Shown here: piece after piece, positions 8,503-16,377 of the stretch
How the letters are laid out: each line of letters opens with the position of its first letter
Numbering within the stretch: position 1 is the first letter of the stretch
Assembly: GCF_013394855.1 (NCBI RefSeq)
Contig: NZ_JABMLK010000001.1
Location: 2,251,501-2,315,500, forward strand
Length of the DNA stretch: 64,000 nucleotides
Origin: Limnobaculum xujianqingii
GTDB lineage: Bacteria; Pseudomonadota; Gammaproteobacteria; Enterobacterales; Enterobacteriaceae
Direction: 5' to 3'
Notes under the pieces: generated by a model
Databases searched by the model: none
Seen by the model: the letters and a program-made list of their open reading frames with translations, nothing else
Told to the model about the DNA's origin: nothing
Translations under genes and position numbers: made by a program

Positions 8503-8665
8503 AGATATACCCTATAAAATAACATTTGATTTCATATTAATTCTAAAAGAACAACATCAGCAAGCTATTTTTAAACTTTGCTTGCTGATAAAGATGAATC
8601 CTACTTGAATAATCAAATCTCATATTCGTCACTACCCCTACATAACCGAGAGAGGCTTTTAACAA

Positions 8666-9427
8666 TTAGCTTAAATCAGGAAGTAAAATTTTCTCTATCA
8701 AGCCTAAAGCTTTTTTGTCTCGTTCTCCGAAATATTTTGGAGCATGATTTGGCAACCAAACGGTATTAAAGTGCTCTTTGAAATCTGCCAGATACTCATT
8801 TGGATACAGTCTTGCAGGATAAATTCGACCATCAGGATATTTATGAGCATATGTTGGAAATGTTTTTGGCTCTACTCCTCGATTTTCTCTTAGCCACTTC
8901 GAAAACACCTGACCCTGAGATATATCAGGAACCATGTTTTCAGGCAGTGTATATCCGGCCTGCTCTAATGGAGCAACTAAGTTAAATGTTAACTCATTAA
9001 GAATAGAAAAATGTGTATGCGGAATTGCGGCTCTATTAATCATATATCTTTCTAAATGAACCGGAAGTTTAGTTGATGGAACCCCTCCTCCATTCATCCA
9101 TTCATAAATCCATCCAGACACTCTTACAGCAAACTTTGGAGATAACCACTGAGCAAGATTAATACCAACCTGAGGATGTATCCACGTACCTTGGTTTTCT
9201 ACTCTCCCACCTTTAAATGTCTGAATTAGCTCCGAAACGGGAATTCCCGTTTCGTTACTTAACTCAGTGAGAAATTCTCCTGTAACCTTAAGCCTTGAAT
9301 AATCATGAAATGACTTATTAGCTAACTGACACATTGCTGTTGCGTTTATATAGCCATCTTTAGCTCTTAAATGAATTATTTCACCCTCAATTTCATGAGG
9401 AATTAAAGCTAGTGGGAATTGATACAT
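8666..9427 (-). CDS. KilA-N domain protein
   Basis: 253 residues, with ribosome site AAGGTGG before ATG 9427. Residues ~14-110 form a KilA-N domain: the entry motif DGYINATAMCQLANK, a central helix (FLTELSNETGI), and the hallmark end G-T-W-I-H-P-Q-V-G-I-N-L-A-Q-W-L-S-P-K-F followed by WIYEWM. The C-terminal half has no recognised domain and may be the effector or oligomerisation part. KilA-N domains bind DNA in phage and large-virus regulators, and P1 KilA is lethal when overexpressed. The gene is the first after the right iteron cluster. Confidence 0.8.
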   Translation of the reverse strand: MYQFPLALIPHEIEGEIIHLRAKDGYINATAMCQLANKSFHDYSRLKVTGEFLTELSNETGIPVSELIQTFKGGRVENQGTWIHPQVGINLAQWLSPKFAVRVSGWIYEWMNGGGVPSTKLPVHLERYMINRAAIPHTHFSILNELTFNLVAPLEQAGYTLPENMVPDISQGQVFSKWLRENRGVEPKTFPTYAHKYPDGRIYPARLYPNEYLADFKEHFNTVWLPNHAPKYFGERDKKALGLIEKILLPDLS

Positions 9428-9590
9428 TTATAACCACCTTAAAATATTGAAAGAAAAATCAATAATAACGGTAGCTAAAGACTTATTTTTGATCCTGATC
9501 TCTAAATGAAAAAATAATTTATATATTAGACTGTTATCTCAATTTTTCCGAATAACTGTACGTCATTTAACACAGATAATCTCTATATCA

Positions 9591-9702
9591 TTAAGTCGGT
9601 TTTTTCTGGCTAAAGTCGGTTTGAGGTCGGTTTTCTTGAGTTAATTAACTTATTGATATTAATAGATACTACCACAAGAAAACCGACCAACCGACCAAAC
9701 CA
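9591..9702. repeat. GGTCGGTT iteron cluster 2 (candidate replication origin half)
   Basis: Three plus-oriented copies (9594-9602, 9615-9622, 9625-9634) are followed by a ~46-bp AT-rich spacer with TTAATTAACTTATT and then two tandem inverted copies (AACCGACCAACCGACC, 9681-9696). Read on the minus strand, the order is the same as cluster 1: tandem block, AT-rich spacer, opposed copies. It lies immediately downstream of the primase gene. I saw the motif in no other part of the element. Confidence 0.6.
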
Positions 9703-9734
9703 ACCTGTTTTTCCTCACATGTGAGAAATGCCAA

Positions 9735-9750
9735 TGTGATTTACATCACA
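9735..9750. promoter_or_regulatory. CRP-like palindrome beside right iteron cluster
   Basis: TGTGATTTACATCACA is a perfect TGTGA-N6-TCACA palindrome between the primase stop codon and iteron cluster 2, 32 bp from the 23-bp block. It mirrors the site at 6158-6173. Confidence 0.5.
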
Positions 9751-9751
9751 A

Positions 9752-12442
9752 TTATTCTTCTGATTCATCGTCTGCCTCTGGCTGATAGCGCAGAACGATG
9801 AAGTGAGGCTGTTTACCATCAACCACCAGCGTTTTCTTGGTGATCCCTTTCTTTGGCTTATCCAACATACCGACATCCGCTAAAACCTGAGCAAAGGCGA
9901 TATGGTTCGCACCTGTGGCAATTTCATCTTTGAACACGGCAGGCCATGTATGAAAGACAATCTCTTCACTCATTCGGTTTTTTACCCGATAACCGGCAAG
10001 GTCTTTAATCGGCAGGTCTCGCGGGTCACTGCTGGGGTGTGGCATATACCGGCTATAACCATAGCGTTGTAAGAATGACTCAGCCTGTTCTATCCATGCC
10101 TTAGCTTCTCGGTTCTGCATACCAAACTCATTCACCCATGCATTGAAGCTGTGCTGAAGTGCGTCACGACTCTCTTGTTCCGTCCAGCCAGTAAGATGAT
10201 GAGATAAGAGCAATGCGGCTTCCAGAACGGCAAAGCGGGACGATACACGGCGTACCTGCTCACTGGCTTCAGCAGGTAACAATGATAACCAGCGGCGTTC
10301 TGCTGCTCTTACTGCCTCGGCAGCGGCTTCTTTCTGGCTGGCAAGGTACTTTACCCATTCGCGGCCTACAGCACCATAATGATTCAGACAGGCATCTCGC
10401 ATAGCATCAGCGTGAGCTTTACCATCAGCATGCCCGTGAAACTCTAAAGCTTTGGTAATAGGGACATTTAGCAGCCTGACCAGTTGACCGGCATTAACCT
10501 TACCGCCATCAGCACGGATATAGCTCTCAAGGTCAATCTCACCGGTACTGAAGGCCATTGCCCGCCAGCGTTTAACATCACGATTACCGCCTTCTTTAGC
10601 CCCCTGAATCTTACCCACGCCGTTAAACAGCGCATAAGCAGCATCAGCAACTGCTTTGCGATTACTCCCTTGTCCGATTTCATCCAGCGGCATAAAACCA
10701 TCGTTATGAGCAGCGGCTTCGTTCACCAGCCCTAACGCAGTGGAATACCACGTCAACTTCAGTCCTTCGGGTTCACCGTAGATACTGGTGGCTGCGTTAC
10801 CAGTTGTTGTCTTACCTGCTGATGAGCCACCGAACAGGTGAACACCAAACCCATCAGCACCAGCAAGGCCAATCAATGGAGCAGCAAAGGCGCAGGCTAT
10901 GCCTAACATCATGGAAGGGTTACCCGATGCCAGCAGTCCTACACTATCTCGCCAGCTTTCCGCTGTCCCTTTCACCGTATAACCTTTAGCCGCAGCAGAA
11001 CGCCCGTTAAACAATACTGGTTTATCTGGTTCACCAATAACAGAACCATCCGGCATGATGTATGCGCCACACTGCCAACCAGTAGCGCCGGCTATCGACC
11101 ACATATCCCGCTTACCGCTACGCTGAAGGTAGTCGGCAAGGATAGCCCGCAATCCGCTTCTTGCAGTGATAGACAAGCCACCAGCGCGTAACTTAGCCCA
11201 ACCTTCGCGCTCACCAATATCACGCATAGGGAGCGCCTCCGTGCGCTCTGTCTGACTGCCTTCAGGCGTCCATTTCAGAATCAGATAACGTTCGTTATCA
11301 TCCTCACCAATGCCTGCAATGATTAGCGGGTCGCACAACCAGCTTTCACGCTCTATTTGTTCGCCGGTATCCCTGTCAGTTTTTGGTTCAATCCAATACA
11401 AACCGCCGTGACGAATATCAGCATAGGGCTTTAATGGGTCACGTTTAATGGTCATTGGATTTGATGTTGTTGCTGGCGGCTCAGAATTACACTGATATAG
11501 AGACGCATTAAACGCGCCTGTGGCGCACTCTAAGCCGTTCAGTTGTCGGTAGTCGTCCCAGTCCGCCTTATCATCCGTTGGCGGCAAGGCTACCCATCCA
11601 GCTACGGATTTTGCCGCCTGTTCTGCTTTCTCTTTACCAGTGTTGGGTTCGTCCGGCTTAATATCATTATCAGCAGCAATAATTATTTGCGCTTCAGGGT
11701 ATTTCCGGCGCATCACTTCAGCAACCGGCTTTAGGTTACCAGCGTCAATAGCCGCCACTGTAAAAGCATCAGGACGTATCAGGTGAACAGATAACGCCGT
11801 TGCTAACCCTTCAGCAATAATTATGACTGATACCCGCTCCGGTGCCTTCTGTACAGGATAGAACGCACCTTTCTTAGTGGAGCCGGTCAATAGTCGTTTA
11901 TCACCTGCGGGCGTAATGGTTTGAGCGGCACTTACTGCTCCTGACTCATCCACCAGTGAGGCAAGTAAACGACCATCAGCCAGAACGGGAAACAGAAAAC
12001 CGGTTAGTCCTTTGCCGGTCAGGTAGCTATGCTCATGCTCAATGGCATTTTCCCTAAGGCCAGTGTAGCGAGTGAGGAATGTTTGATGGCGTGATACTGC
12101 TTCATCCTGCTGCCTGTCAAATGCCATCTTTTGGCTGGTGGCTCTGGTTGAGCGAGTATCACCGCCTAACGCCTCAGACACTATTTGAGCTGCCTCATAG
12201 TTAGAACACTGCTTTACCTTTTTGACCAGTTCCAGACCATCACCAGCACCGCAAACATTACAAAGATGGGTGCCTCTGCCGTCCTTATCATCAAATCGAA
12301 ATCGGTCATTTCCACCACAAGCAGGGCAGGGGGCGTGAGTGCGAGGGTTCTCCGGTACATTGATACCAATTGAAGATAATACTTCGCACCAGTGGCCTTG
12401 TGCTTTACTGGTTACATCACGGATTAAATCGAGATGTCTCAT
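9752..12442 (-). CDS. P4-type primase-helicase (alpha-like replication protein)
   Basis: 896 residues. The domains in order are a CHC2-like zinc finger with CPAC (Cys39, Cys42) and CNVC (Cys61, Cys64); a Toprim-type primase core with I-I-A-E-G-L-A-T-A near 205-220 and A-A-D-N-D near 260; and a DUF927/SF3-like helicase with Walker A GGSSAGKTT near 540 followed by LDEIGQGS. In P4 the equivalent protein unwinds the origin, primes synthesis and binds the iterons. The start ATG overlaps the stop of the preceding small gene (TAATG), so translation is coupled. Downstream lies iteron cluster 2, the expected target. The C-terminal ~150 residues would carry the origin-binding domain by analogy with P4. 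All key motifs are intact. Confidence 0.92.
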   Translation of the reverse strand: MRHLDLIRDVTSKAQGHWCEVLSSIGINVPENPRTHAPCPACGGNDRFRFDDKDGRGTHLCNVCGAGDGLELVKKVKQCSNYEAAQIVSEALGGDTRSTRATSQKMAFDRQQDEAVSRHQTFLTRYTGLRENAIEHEHSYLTGKGLTGFLFPVLADGRLLASLVDESGAVSAAQTITPAGDKRLLTGSTKKGAFYPVQKAPERVSVIIIAEGLATALSVHLIRPDAFTVAAIDAGNLKPVAEVMRRKYPEAQIIIAADNDIKPDEPNTGKEKAEQAAKSVAGWVALPPTDDKADWDDYRQLNGLECATGAFNASLYQCNSEPPATTSNPMTIKRDPLKPYADIRHGGLYWIEPKTDRDTGEQIERESWLCDPLIIAGIGEDDNERYLILKWTPEGSQTERTEALPMRDIGEREGWAKLRAGGLSITARSGLRAILADYLQRSGKRDMWSIAGATGWQCGAYIMPDGSVIGEPDKPVLFNGRSAAAKGYTVKGTAESWRDSVGLLASGNPSMMLGIACAFAAPLIGLAGADGFGVHLFGGSSAGKTTTGNAATSIYGEPEGLKLTWYSTALGLVNEAAAHNDGFMPLDEIGQGSNRKAVADAAYALFNGVGKIQGAKEGGNRDVKRWRAMAFSTGEIDLESYIRADGGKVNAGQLVRLLNVPITKALEFHGHADGKAHADAMRDACLNHYGAVGREWVKYLASQKEAAAEAVRAAERRWLSLLPAEASEQVRRVSSRFAVLEAALLLSHHLTGWTEQESRDALQHSFNAWVNEFGMQNREAKAWIEQAESFLQRYGYSRYMPHPSSDPRDLPIKDLAGYRVKNRMSEEIVFHTWPAVFKDEIATGANHIAFAQVLADVGMLDKPKKGITKKTLVVDGKQPHFIVLRYQPEADDESEE

Positions 12443-12660
12443 TAATCTGCCTCTCCCGCATCATGAGCATATTTCCATGCTACATCCAGAACCTCTAAAG
12501 CAATGCGCGTCTGATTTCCATCATTCAAAAGAATCAAACTGGCCTCAATCAGATTAGCTATACGGTTTAACTGGTCACGTAAATCCAAAACATCAACCAG
12601 ACCAGAGCGGCTATTATCAGGGCTCTTCTGAAGGCTTTCATTTGATAGGGATTCACGCAT
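12442..12660 (-). CDS. small P4-operon protein of unknown function
   Basis: 72 residues from ATG 12660; the frame also extends to a TTG two codons upstream. The ATG overlaps the end of the previous gene (ATGCGTGA), and its own stop overlaps the primase start (TAATG). The content is Ser-rich at the N-terminus, then a helical segment (VLDLRDQLNRIANLIEASLILL) and HDAGEAD at the end. Similar short genes precede the primase in many P4-like elements. No function is known to me. Confidence 0.65.
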   Translation of the reverse strand: MRESLSNESLQKSPDNSRSGLVDVLDLRDQLNRIANLIEASLILLNDGNQTRIALEVLDVAWKYAHDAGEAD

Positions 12661-12835
12661 CAGCAACCTCCGAAGACATCAGGGATAACAAGGTATCCAG
12701 CTTTTCAAGCAGGATGAAGGAAAGGGACTCTTTTACTGGTGTGTGCTCTGCCGCTTGCAGGCTATAGGTCAGAGCAAGACATTGCTCTACCAGCTCTTCA
12801 GATGTTAGCGGAGTCTTATCAATCAGATTATGCAT
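12653..12835 (-). CDS. small P4-operon protein of unknown function
   Basis: 60 residues from ATG 12835, which overlaps the stop of the Ash-like gene (ATGCATAA). The frame is open much further upstream, but that extension runs antisense to the YlcI/YnfO-like gene and through a terminator, so the short start is preferred. The product is helical and acidic (LTSEELVEQCLALTYSLQAA). Coupled overlaps with both neighbours indicate one operon ending in the primase. Confidence 0.6.
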   Translation of the reverse strand: MHNLIDKTPLTSEELVEQCLALTYSLQAAEHTPVKESLSFILLEKLDTLLSLMSSEVADA

Positions 12836-13019
12836 GGCGAACCTCCTGACGAGAAACGAACACCAGAGAAGGGAACCCAGCCAGAGAACGGACTTCTTGC
12901 TCATTAGCAGCAGTGACCGAGATAAACTGAAGCGGGAGAAGGTCAGACAGGCGTTGACGGCCTGAGCCAAGAAGAAATGTAAATTTAGGGTGAGTTTGGG
13001 TATGCTGTATATCAGCCAT
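12828..13019 (-). CDS. Ash-like / Icd-like satellite protein
   Basis: 63 residues. ATG 13019 is preceded by GAGG at eight bases. The C-terminus (LPLQFISVTAANEQEVRSLA, then FVSRQEVRHA) matches the conserved end of the Ash family, often annotated 'host cell division inhibitor Icd-like', found upstream of P4-type primase genes. In P4-like elements this locus is the first gene of the replication operon and overlaps the RNA immunity region. The inhibitor label is by family annotation only. Confidence 0.6.
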   Translation of the reverse strand: MADIQHTQTHPKFTFLLGSGRQRLSDLLPLQFISVTAANEQEVRSLAGFPSLVFVSRQEVRHA

Positions 13020-13093
13020 AGCGTTAGCCTCATTAACGTTGCGGTTAGAAGCCCTTTGGTGTTAGTAGCACTGAGGGGCTTTGTTATTTTAAG

Positions 13094-13183
13094 GTGTATT
13101 TCACCTTGGGTTCTGAGGTTACATTTAAGTGAAATACACTTCAAGTCTTTTTTTCTCTTTGTTTTCGCGTATACTGACATACA
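13094..13183. promoter_or_regulatory. candidate operator: repeated GTGTATTTCAC half-sites
   Basis: GTGTATTTCAC at 13094-13104 and its exact inverse GTGAAATACAC at 13129-13139 are followed by a variant TGACATACAC at 13174-13183. They lie in the divergent region between the Ash-primase operon (minus) and the YlcI/YnfO-like gene (plus). Spacing of ~35-45 bp between centres fits binding of a small regulator such as the element's AlpA protein. Confidence 0.45.
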
Positions 13184-13205
13184 CCTAAATAGTGGAGCAT
13201 TAGTA

Positions 13206-13391
13206 ATGGCAACCGGCGCGAAGAACGCAAAATCACAAATGACAACTGTTCGAATCCCCCATGATGTAATGGAAGATATAGAAAAATTTAAAGAAGATGG
13301 GGAAAGTACGGCGGGCTTTCTCGTAACGGCGGCGAAAGGTGAGATTAAACGCCGACAACGTAAAAAGCCTAAAGAAGAAGCCAAAGACTGA
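13206..13391 (+). CDS. YlcI/YnfO-family small protein
   Basis: 61 residues. ATG 13206 is used because a GGAG lies ten bases upstream and the family begins with MATG(K/A)KNAKS. The core (TTVRIPHDVMEDIEKFKEDG then ESTAGFLVTAAKGEIKRRQR) looks like a ribbon-helix-helix DNA-binding fold with a basic tail. Such proteins are common in lambdoid prophages and P4-like elements and are likely transcription regulators; this is inference. It is transcribed divergently from the replication operon and ends before a strong terminator. A perfect palindrome CCTCAACGTTGAGG lies just after its stop. Confidence 0.7.
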   Translation: MATGAKNAKSQMTTVRIPHDVMEDIEKFKEDGESTAGFLVTAAKGEIKRRQRKKPKEEAKD

Positions 13392-13428
13392 ACACACCTC
13401 AACGTTGAGGTCTGCTTATTTATCAAAA

Positions 13429-13457
13429 GGGTAGCATTCGCAGTGTTACCCTTTTTT
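13429..13457. terminator. hairpin with T6, terminator of YlcI/YnfO-like gene
   Basis: GGGTA and TACCC arms enclose a 13-14 base loop and are followed by T6 on the plus strand. On the minus strand a weaker T4 follows, so it may also attenuate leftward transcripts coming from the antirepressor gene. Confidence 0.6.
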
Positions 13458-13476
13458 ATGGACTGAAGAAACTCAC

Positions 13477-13563
13477 CTCGCGCGTAGTGATAGTGAGAAA
13501 ACCTTCTCACTCCAGCTCGCGTAGTGACCCCGATAAAATCTTCCCGTGTCTCACGTAGTGACC
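13477..13563 (-). ncRNA. candidate P4-type immunity RNA region with CGTAGTGA repeats
   Basis: Three copies of CTCnCG(CG)TAGTGA start at 13478, 13516 and 13550 (spacing 38 and 34). The second and third share a longer tail (GACC, then GAnAAAATCTTC). Between the first two is a hairpin, GTGAGAA-4-TTCTCAC (13493-13510). The region lies between the antirepressor and Ash-like genes, where P4 controls its replication operon by a short RNA pairing with repeated target sequences. Calling it an immunity RNA is an analogy; no promoter was identified. Confidence 0.4.
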
Positions 13564-13658
13564 ACCCGAAAATCTTCATGTCAGGTTTTATCTGGTTCAA
13601 CCTGCCAGTTTTTGGCAACGAAACAGCCAGAGAAAGCCCCCCGTTCTGTATGGTGACG

Positions 13659-14486
13659 TCAGTCATTAGCTACCTCAAGTTGCTTGGCAAGATGGCGCTG
13701 TGACAGGCGAGTTAATTCGGTCTTACGCTGGTGATAATCCCAACCAAGCTCTATCAAAGTGATATTGCTCTGTTCAAGGTATGAAAGGTGCTTTAACTGG
13801 TCGGCGGACATACTATTACGAGGGTCACCAGAGATACTATTACCCGTAGCCCATTGTTTGGCTGTCAGGCCACCAAGAACCAGACGGGCTATCATGTTGC
13901 TTTCACTGGTGTAGTGGTGAGCTTGCGTTAACTTGCCTTGTTCCGCTCTGGCTAACTCCAAGGCAGCGCACATTGGTTTAAAGTAGTTAGCCGCTGTAAT
14001 ACGAGCCTTTAACTGGTCTCGTAATTTTCGGACATCTTGAGGGGCAATATGTTGTAGCCGCTCTTCACACTGGATAAAGTAGCGGCGAACAGCACGGCCT
14101 TGTTCATTTCGCTCAACCATCGCCAGTTCTTTAGCCATGCCAAGAGAGATACAGTAATCCTTACTGCGCCGGTCTCCACCTCGCTTAGTTTTCCACTGTT
14201 TAATCTGATCACTTTCTGTACTTTGATTCGCCAGATTTGGTGAATCAAAATTAATGTAATCTTGCTCGTAAATAAAACTGTATTCCTCAATCCTCCCCTT
14301 AATCCAATTGCTAAAGTCACGTCCAACACCTAAATAAGCGTGTAGCTTCTTAGCGCTGGTGGTTTGTATTTCTCGCCCATTAATATTATTTAAGCTAACC
14401 GGAACCAGTTCAGTTAATAAGCCAAGAGCCTGATTTTGGGTAAAAGAATCCCCTGCCGTTAATTCAGCATTTTTAATTACTGTCAT
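13659..14486 (-). CDS. AntA/AntB-domain antirepressor
   Basis: 275 residues. ATG 14486 has AGG nine bases upstream. Residues ~28-110 form an AntA/AntB domain (VSLNNINGREIQTTSAKKLH, then YLGVGRDFSNWIKGRIEEY). The region ~95-140 (KDYCISLGMAKELAMVERNE then RRYFIQCEERL) is the usual continuation in phage antirepressors. The C-terminal part (QAHHYTSESNMIARLVLGGL) is typical of satellite versions. Antirepressors bind and inactivate prophage repressors. In a satellite this could couple the element to a helper phage. The stop overlaps an ATG (ATGACTGA) leading into the immunity region. Confidence 0.8.
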   Translation of the reverse strand: MTVIKNAELTAGDSFTQNQALGLLTELVPVSLNNINGREIQTTSAKKLHAYLGVGRDFSNWIKGRIEEYSFIYEQDYINFDSPNLANQSTESDQIKQWKTKRGGDRRSKDYCISLGMAKELAMVERNEQGRAVRRYFIQCEERLQHIAPQDVRKLRDQLKARITAANYFKPMCAALELARAEQGKLTQAHHYTSESNMIARLVLGGLTAKQWATGNSISGDPRNSMSADQLKHLSYLEQSNITLIELGWDYHQRKTELTRLSQRHLAKQLEVAND

Positions 14487-14498
14487 ATTAATTACCTA

Positions 14499-14849
14499 TT
14501 ATGCGGCTTGTTTATCGTCTGGATATAAACTCAGAATGTCGTTTATTTCGCCTAGAGTTAATGCTGGATAGCCTGAAGTGGTCGCTCTGGCATTAACCAG
14601 ACTAATCACGCGCTGAACGTCATCACGACAGGCAAAACGGTAGCGGTAATGTGAGCCAATACCGTCAGGGTTCCGCTCATCTATGCGCTCCAAGTGAATA
14701 GCGCAACGACGTTCTAATTCAGACGCATAATTCCGTCCAGAAGATAACCGACAGTAATAAAGGATTTCATTTTCAGTGAAGCCATTAACGCCAGTACGTA
14801 GCATATAAAGGCGAGCACGGTGCTTTTTTGGGGTGCCTTGCTTTTTCAT
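14499..14849 (-). CDS. conserved P4-element protein of unknown function
   Basis: 116 residues, basic at the start (MKKQGTPKKHRARLYMLRTG). The first ~60 residues look like a winged-helix (NGFTENEILYYCRLSSGRNY ... ELERRCAIHLERIDE), the rest includes a helical segment and ends SLYPDDKQAA. It is coupled to alpA (TAATG overlap), and the antirepressor follows 12 bp downstream, so alpA, this gene and the antirepressor form one operon. I recognise it as a recurrent neighbour of alpA in enterobacterial satellites but know no function; a DNA-binding role is likely. Confidence 0.65.
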   Translation of the reverse strand: MKKQGTPKKHRARLYMLRTGVNGFTENEILYYCRLSSGRNYASELERRCAIHLERIDERNPDGIGSHYRYRFACRDDVQRVISLVNARATTSGYPALTLGEINDILSLYPDDKQAA

Positions 14850-15055
14850 TACGCAGTCTCCCCGCGAGATTCAGCGATACGTTGATTAATCCATTCGTTT
14901 ATTTCACTTTCAATAAACGCAATGGAACGAGTGCCAATCTTTACAGATTGTGGGAAGCGCTTTTGGCTAATAAGGCGGTAAATCCATGCCTTGCTGTAAC
15001 CAGTTCGGCGTTGGACTTCGTGTAAACGGATGAGTGATTGTGTTAGCTTGGTCAT
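14849..15055 (-). CDS. AlpA-family regulator / recombination directionality factor
   Basis: 68 residues. It has the standard AlpA fold: LIRLHEVQRRTGYSKAWIYR (helix-turn-helix), then FPQSVKIGTRSIAFIESEIN and EWINQRIAESR. AlpA and P4 Vis activate or repress satellite promoters and assist excision by binding near the integrase. It is the first gene of the operon with the two downstream genes (TAATG overlap). The ~140 bp upstream up to the DUF6387-like gene would hold its promoter. Confidence 0.88.
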   Translation of the reverse strand: MTKLTQSLIRLHEVQRRTGYSKAWIYRLISQKRFPQSVKIGTRSIAFIESEINEWINQRIAESRGETA

Positions 15056-15199
15056 ATTGCCTCTTGTTTTCGTTAGTTGCCATTAATAGACATTGAGATA
15101 ACAAGCGCATTGTCGCCATAGTCAAATAAGAGTTGAAGGAAGGAAAATAAATATTTTAATTACCGGAAGAAAAAATATTTCAATTTATTCCGGTAATAC

Positions 15200-16231
15200 C
15201 TAACTTAATCTAATTTCTGATGTTATTTTTTTCATTAAATTATTTAAGTAATACCCACTTAAAATTTCATTCACCAGAGGTATTAGCGTTTTTCTAACTT
15301 TTTCAGTTGTGTCAATATCAGGCTCATCAAAATATAAAGCATCTGCATATTGATTTAGTGTTAGTGGGGCATTAATAAATGATGAGAAAATTTTTATATC
15401 AAGATATGCCAATACTCTCATTGAGTGCCATTTTTTCATATGTGCTGGTTTAACATTATTTTTTACTGAACTATGATGTGTTACATTACCATTAATCGTA
15501 TTATGGTGTGCTCTGGCACGTACCAGCCAATTTTTAAAACCATCCAAGAGAATATCATCAGGAGCATTCAGATCGATTTCCGCCCAAACAAGTCCTTCAT
15601 TTATTTGGTCTTCAGCCCATCCGTAACCATCAGGAATTTCTTTTAACTTATGAAGATCTTCTAGAGAAGCATTTTGATGAATAGCTTTGGCTATAATTTC
15701 ATTATAACTCTCATTAGACATCCCTCCCATGAAGCCACAATATCTATTTTTAAACGCGATATCTTTCATATCAATAAGCTTTATAGGCTCTTTAATTCCC
15801 CGCCTGATATGAATAAGGTCTTCCTCCCAAATACTCACATTATCACCAGCAAGAATACGCAAAATAACTTTAATTAGATCTATGGTTTCAACAAGAATTT
15901 GCTGTTCCTTATCAACTTCATATTCTTCTTTAGCTAATGGTTTATCCTCATCATCTAAAGAAAAAGAATTGACATAATCTTCATAAGTATCATTTCTAAT
16001 TAGAGTAATATTTTCTATATGTTCCAGAGCACTTTCTCTTTTCTTAAAAGAAAGATAATAATCAATTAGTTTAAAATCTTTTGATAATTCGTCATATGTT
16101 TTCACGTCAACCATTGAAATAATATCTTTCGAATTTAAATTGAGTGATTGGATAATTTTCAGAGCTTCTTGAGTCGATGTTATTTCTTCCTGTATTTTTT
16201 CCATATCATTATTTAATCGCTCAATACTCAT
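15200..16231 (-). CDS. DUF6387-like protein
   Basis: 343 residues from ATG 16231; a GTG at 16246 would add five. The N-terminal third is predicted coiled-coil (NNDMEKIQEEITSTQEALKI). The middle is acidic and helical. The C-terminal part (HMKKWHSMRVLAYLDIKIFS ... DIDTTEKVRKTLIPLVNEIL) resembles DUF6387 proteins, which are often encoded next to integrases in enterobacterial islands. No catalytic motif is visible. It lies alone between the integrase and AlpA genes and is markedly more AT-rich than the primase operon, as expected for exchangeable cargo. A defence or helper-interference role is possible but not demonstrated. Confidence 0.5.
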   Translation of the reverse strand: MSIERLNNDMEKIQEEITSTQEALKIIQSLNLNSKDIISMVDVKTYDELSKDFKLIDYYLSFKKRESALEHIENITLIRNDTYEDYVNSFSLDDEDKPLAKEEYEVDKEQQILVETIDLIKVILRILAGDNVSIWEEDLIHIRRGIKEPIKLIDMKDIAFKNRYCGFMGGMSNESYNEIIAKAIHQNASLEDLHKLKEIPDGYGWAEDQINEGLVWAEIDLNAPDDILLDGFKNWLVRARAHHNTINGNVTHHSSVKNNVKPAHMKKWHSMRVLAYLDIKIFSSFINAPLTLNQYADALYFDEPDIDTTEKVRKTLIPLVNEILSGYYLNNLMKKITSEIRLS

Positions 16232-16377
16232 AGCATGTCTTACCACACCTCACCTCACGCCCTCTAAATTAGTGATTATGCCCGCCAGTAGAGGTGTACA
16301 GGTTTTCGGTAACGAACCTAGGCATAACCTTATTCTTTTAACGGCTACTATAATCTACCGTTGTCTATAAACCAACA

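Noticed and set aside
12653..13666. 337-codon minus-strand frame spanning the antirepressor end to the small coupled gene
   Set aside because: Its middle is antisense to the YlcI/YnfO-like gene and crosses a terminator and the repeat region. Only the last 60 codons look like a real gene, and they have their own overlapping start. The first ~70 codons could be a coupled leader peptide, but no support beyond the ATGACTGA overlap was found.
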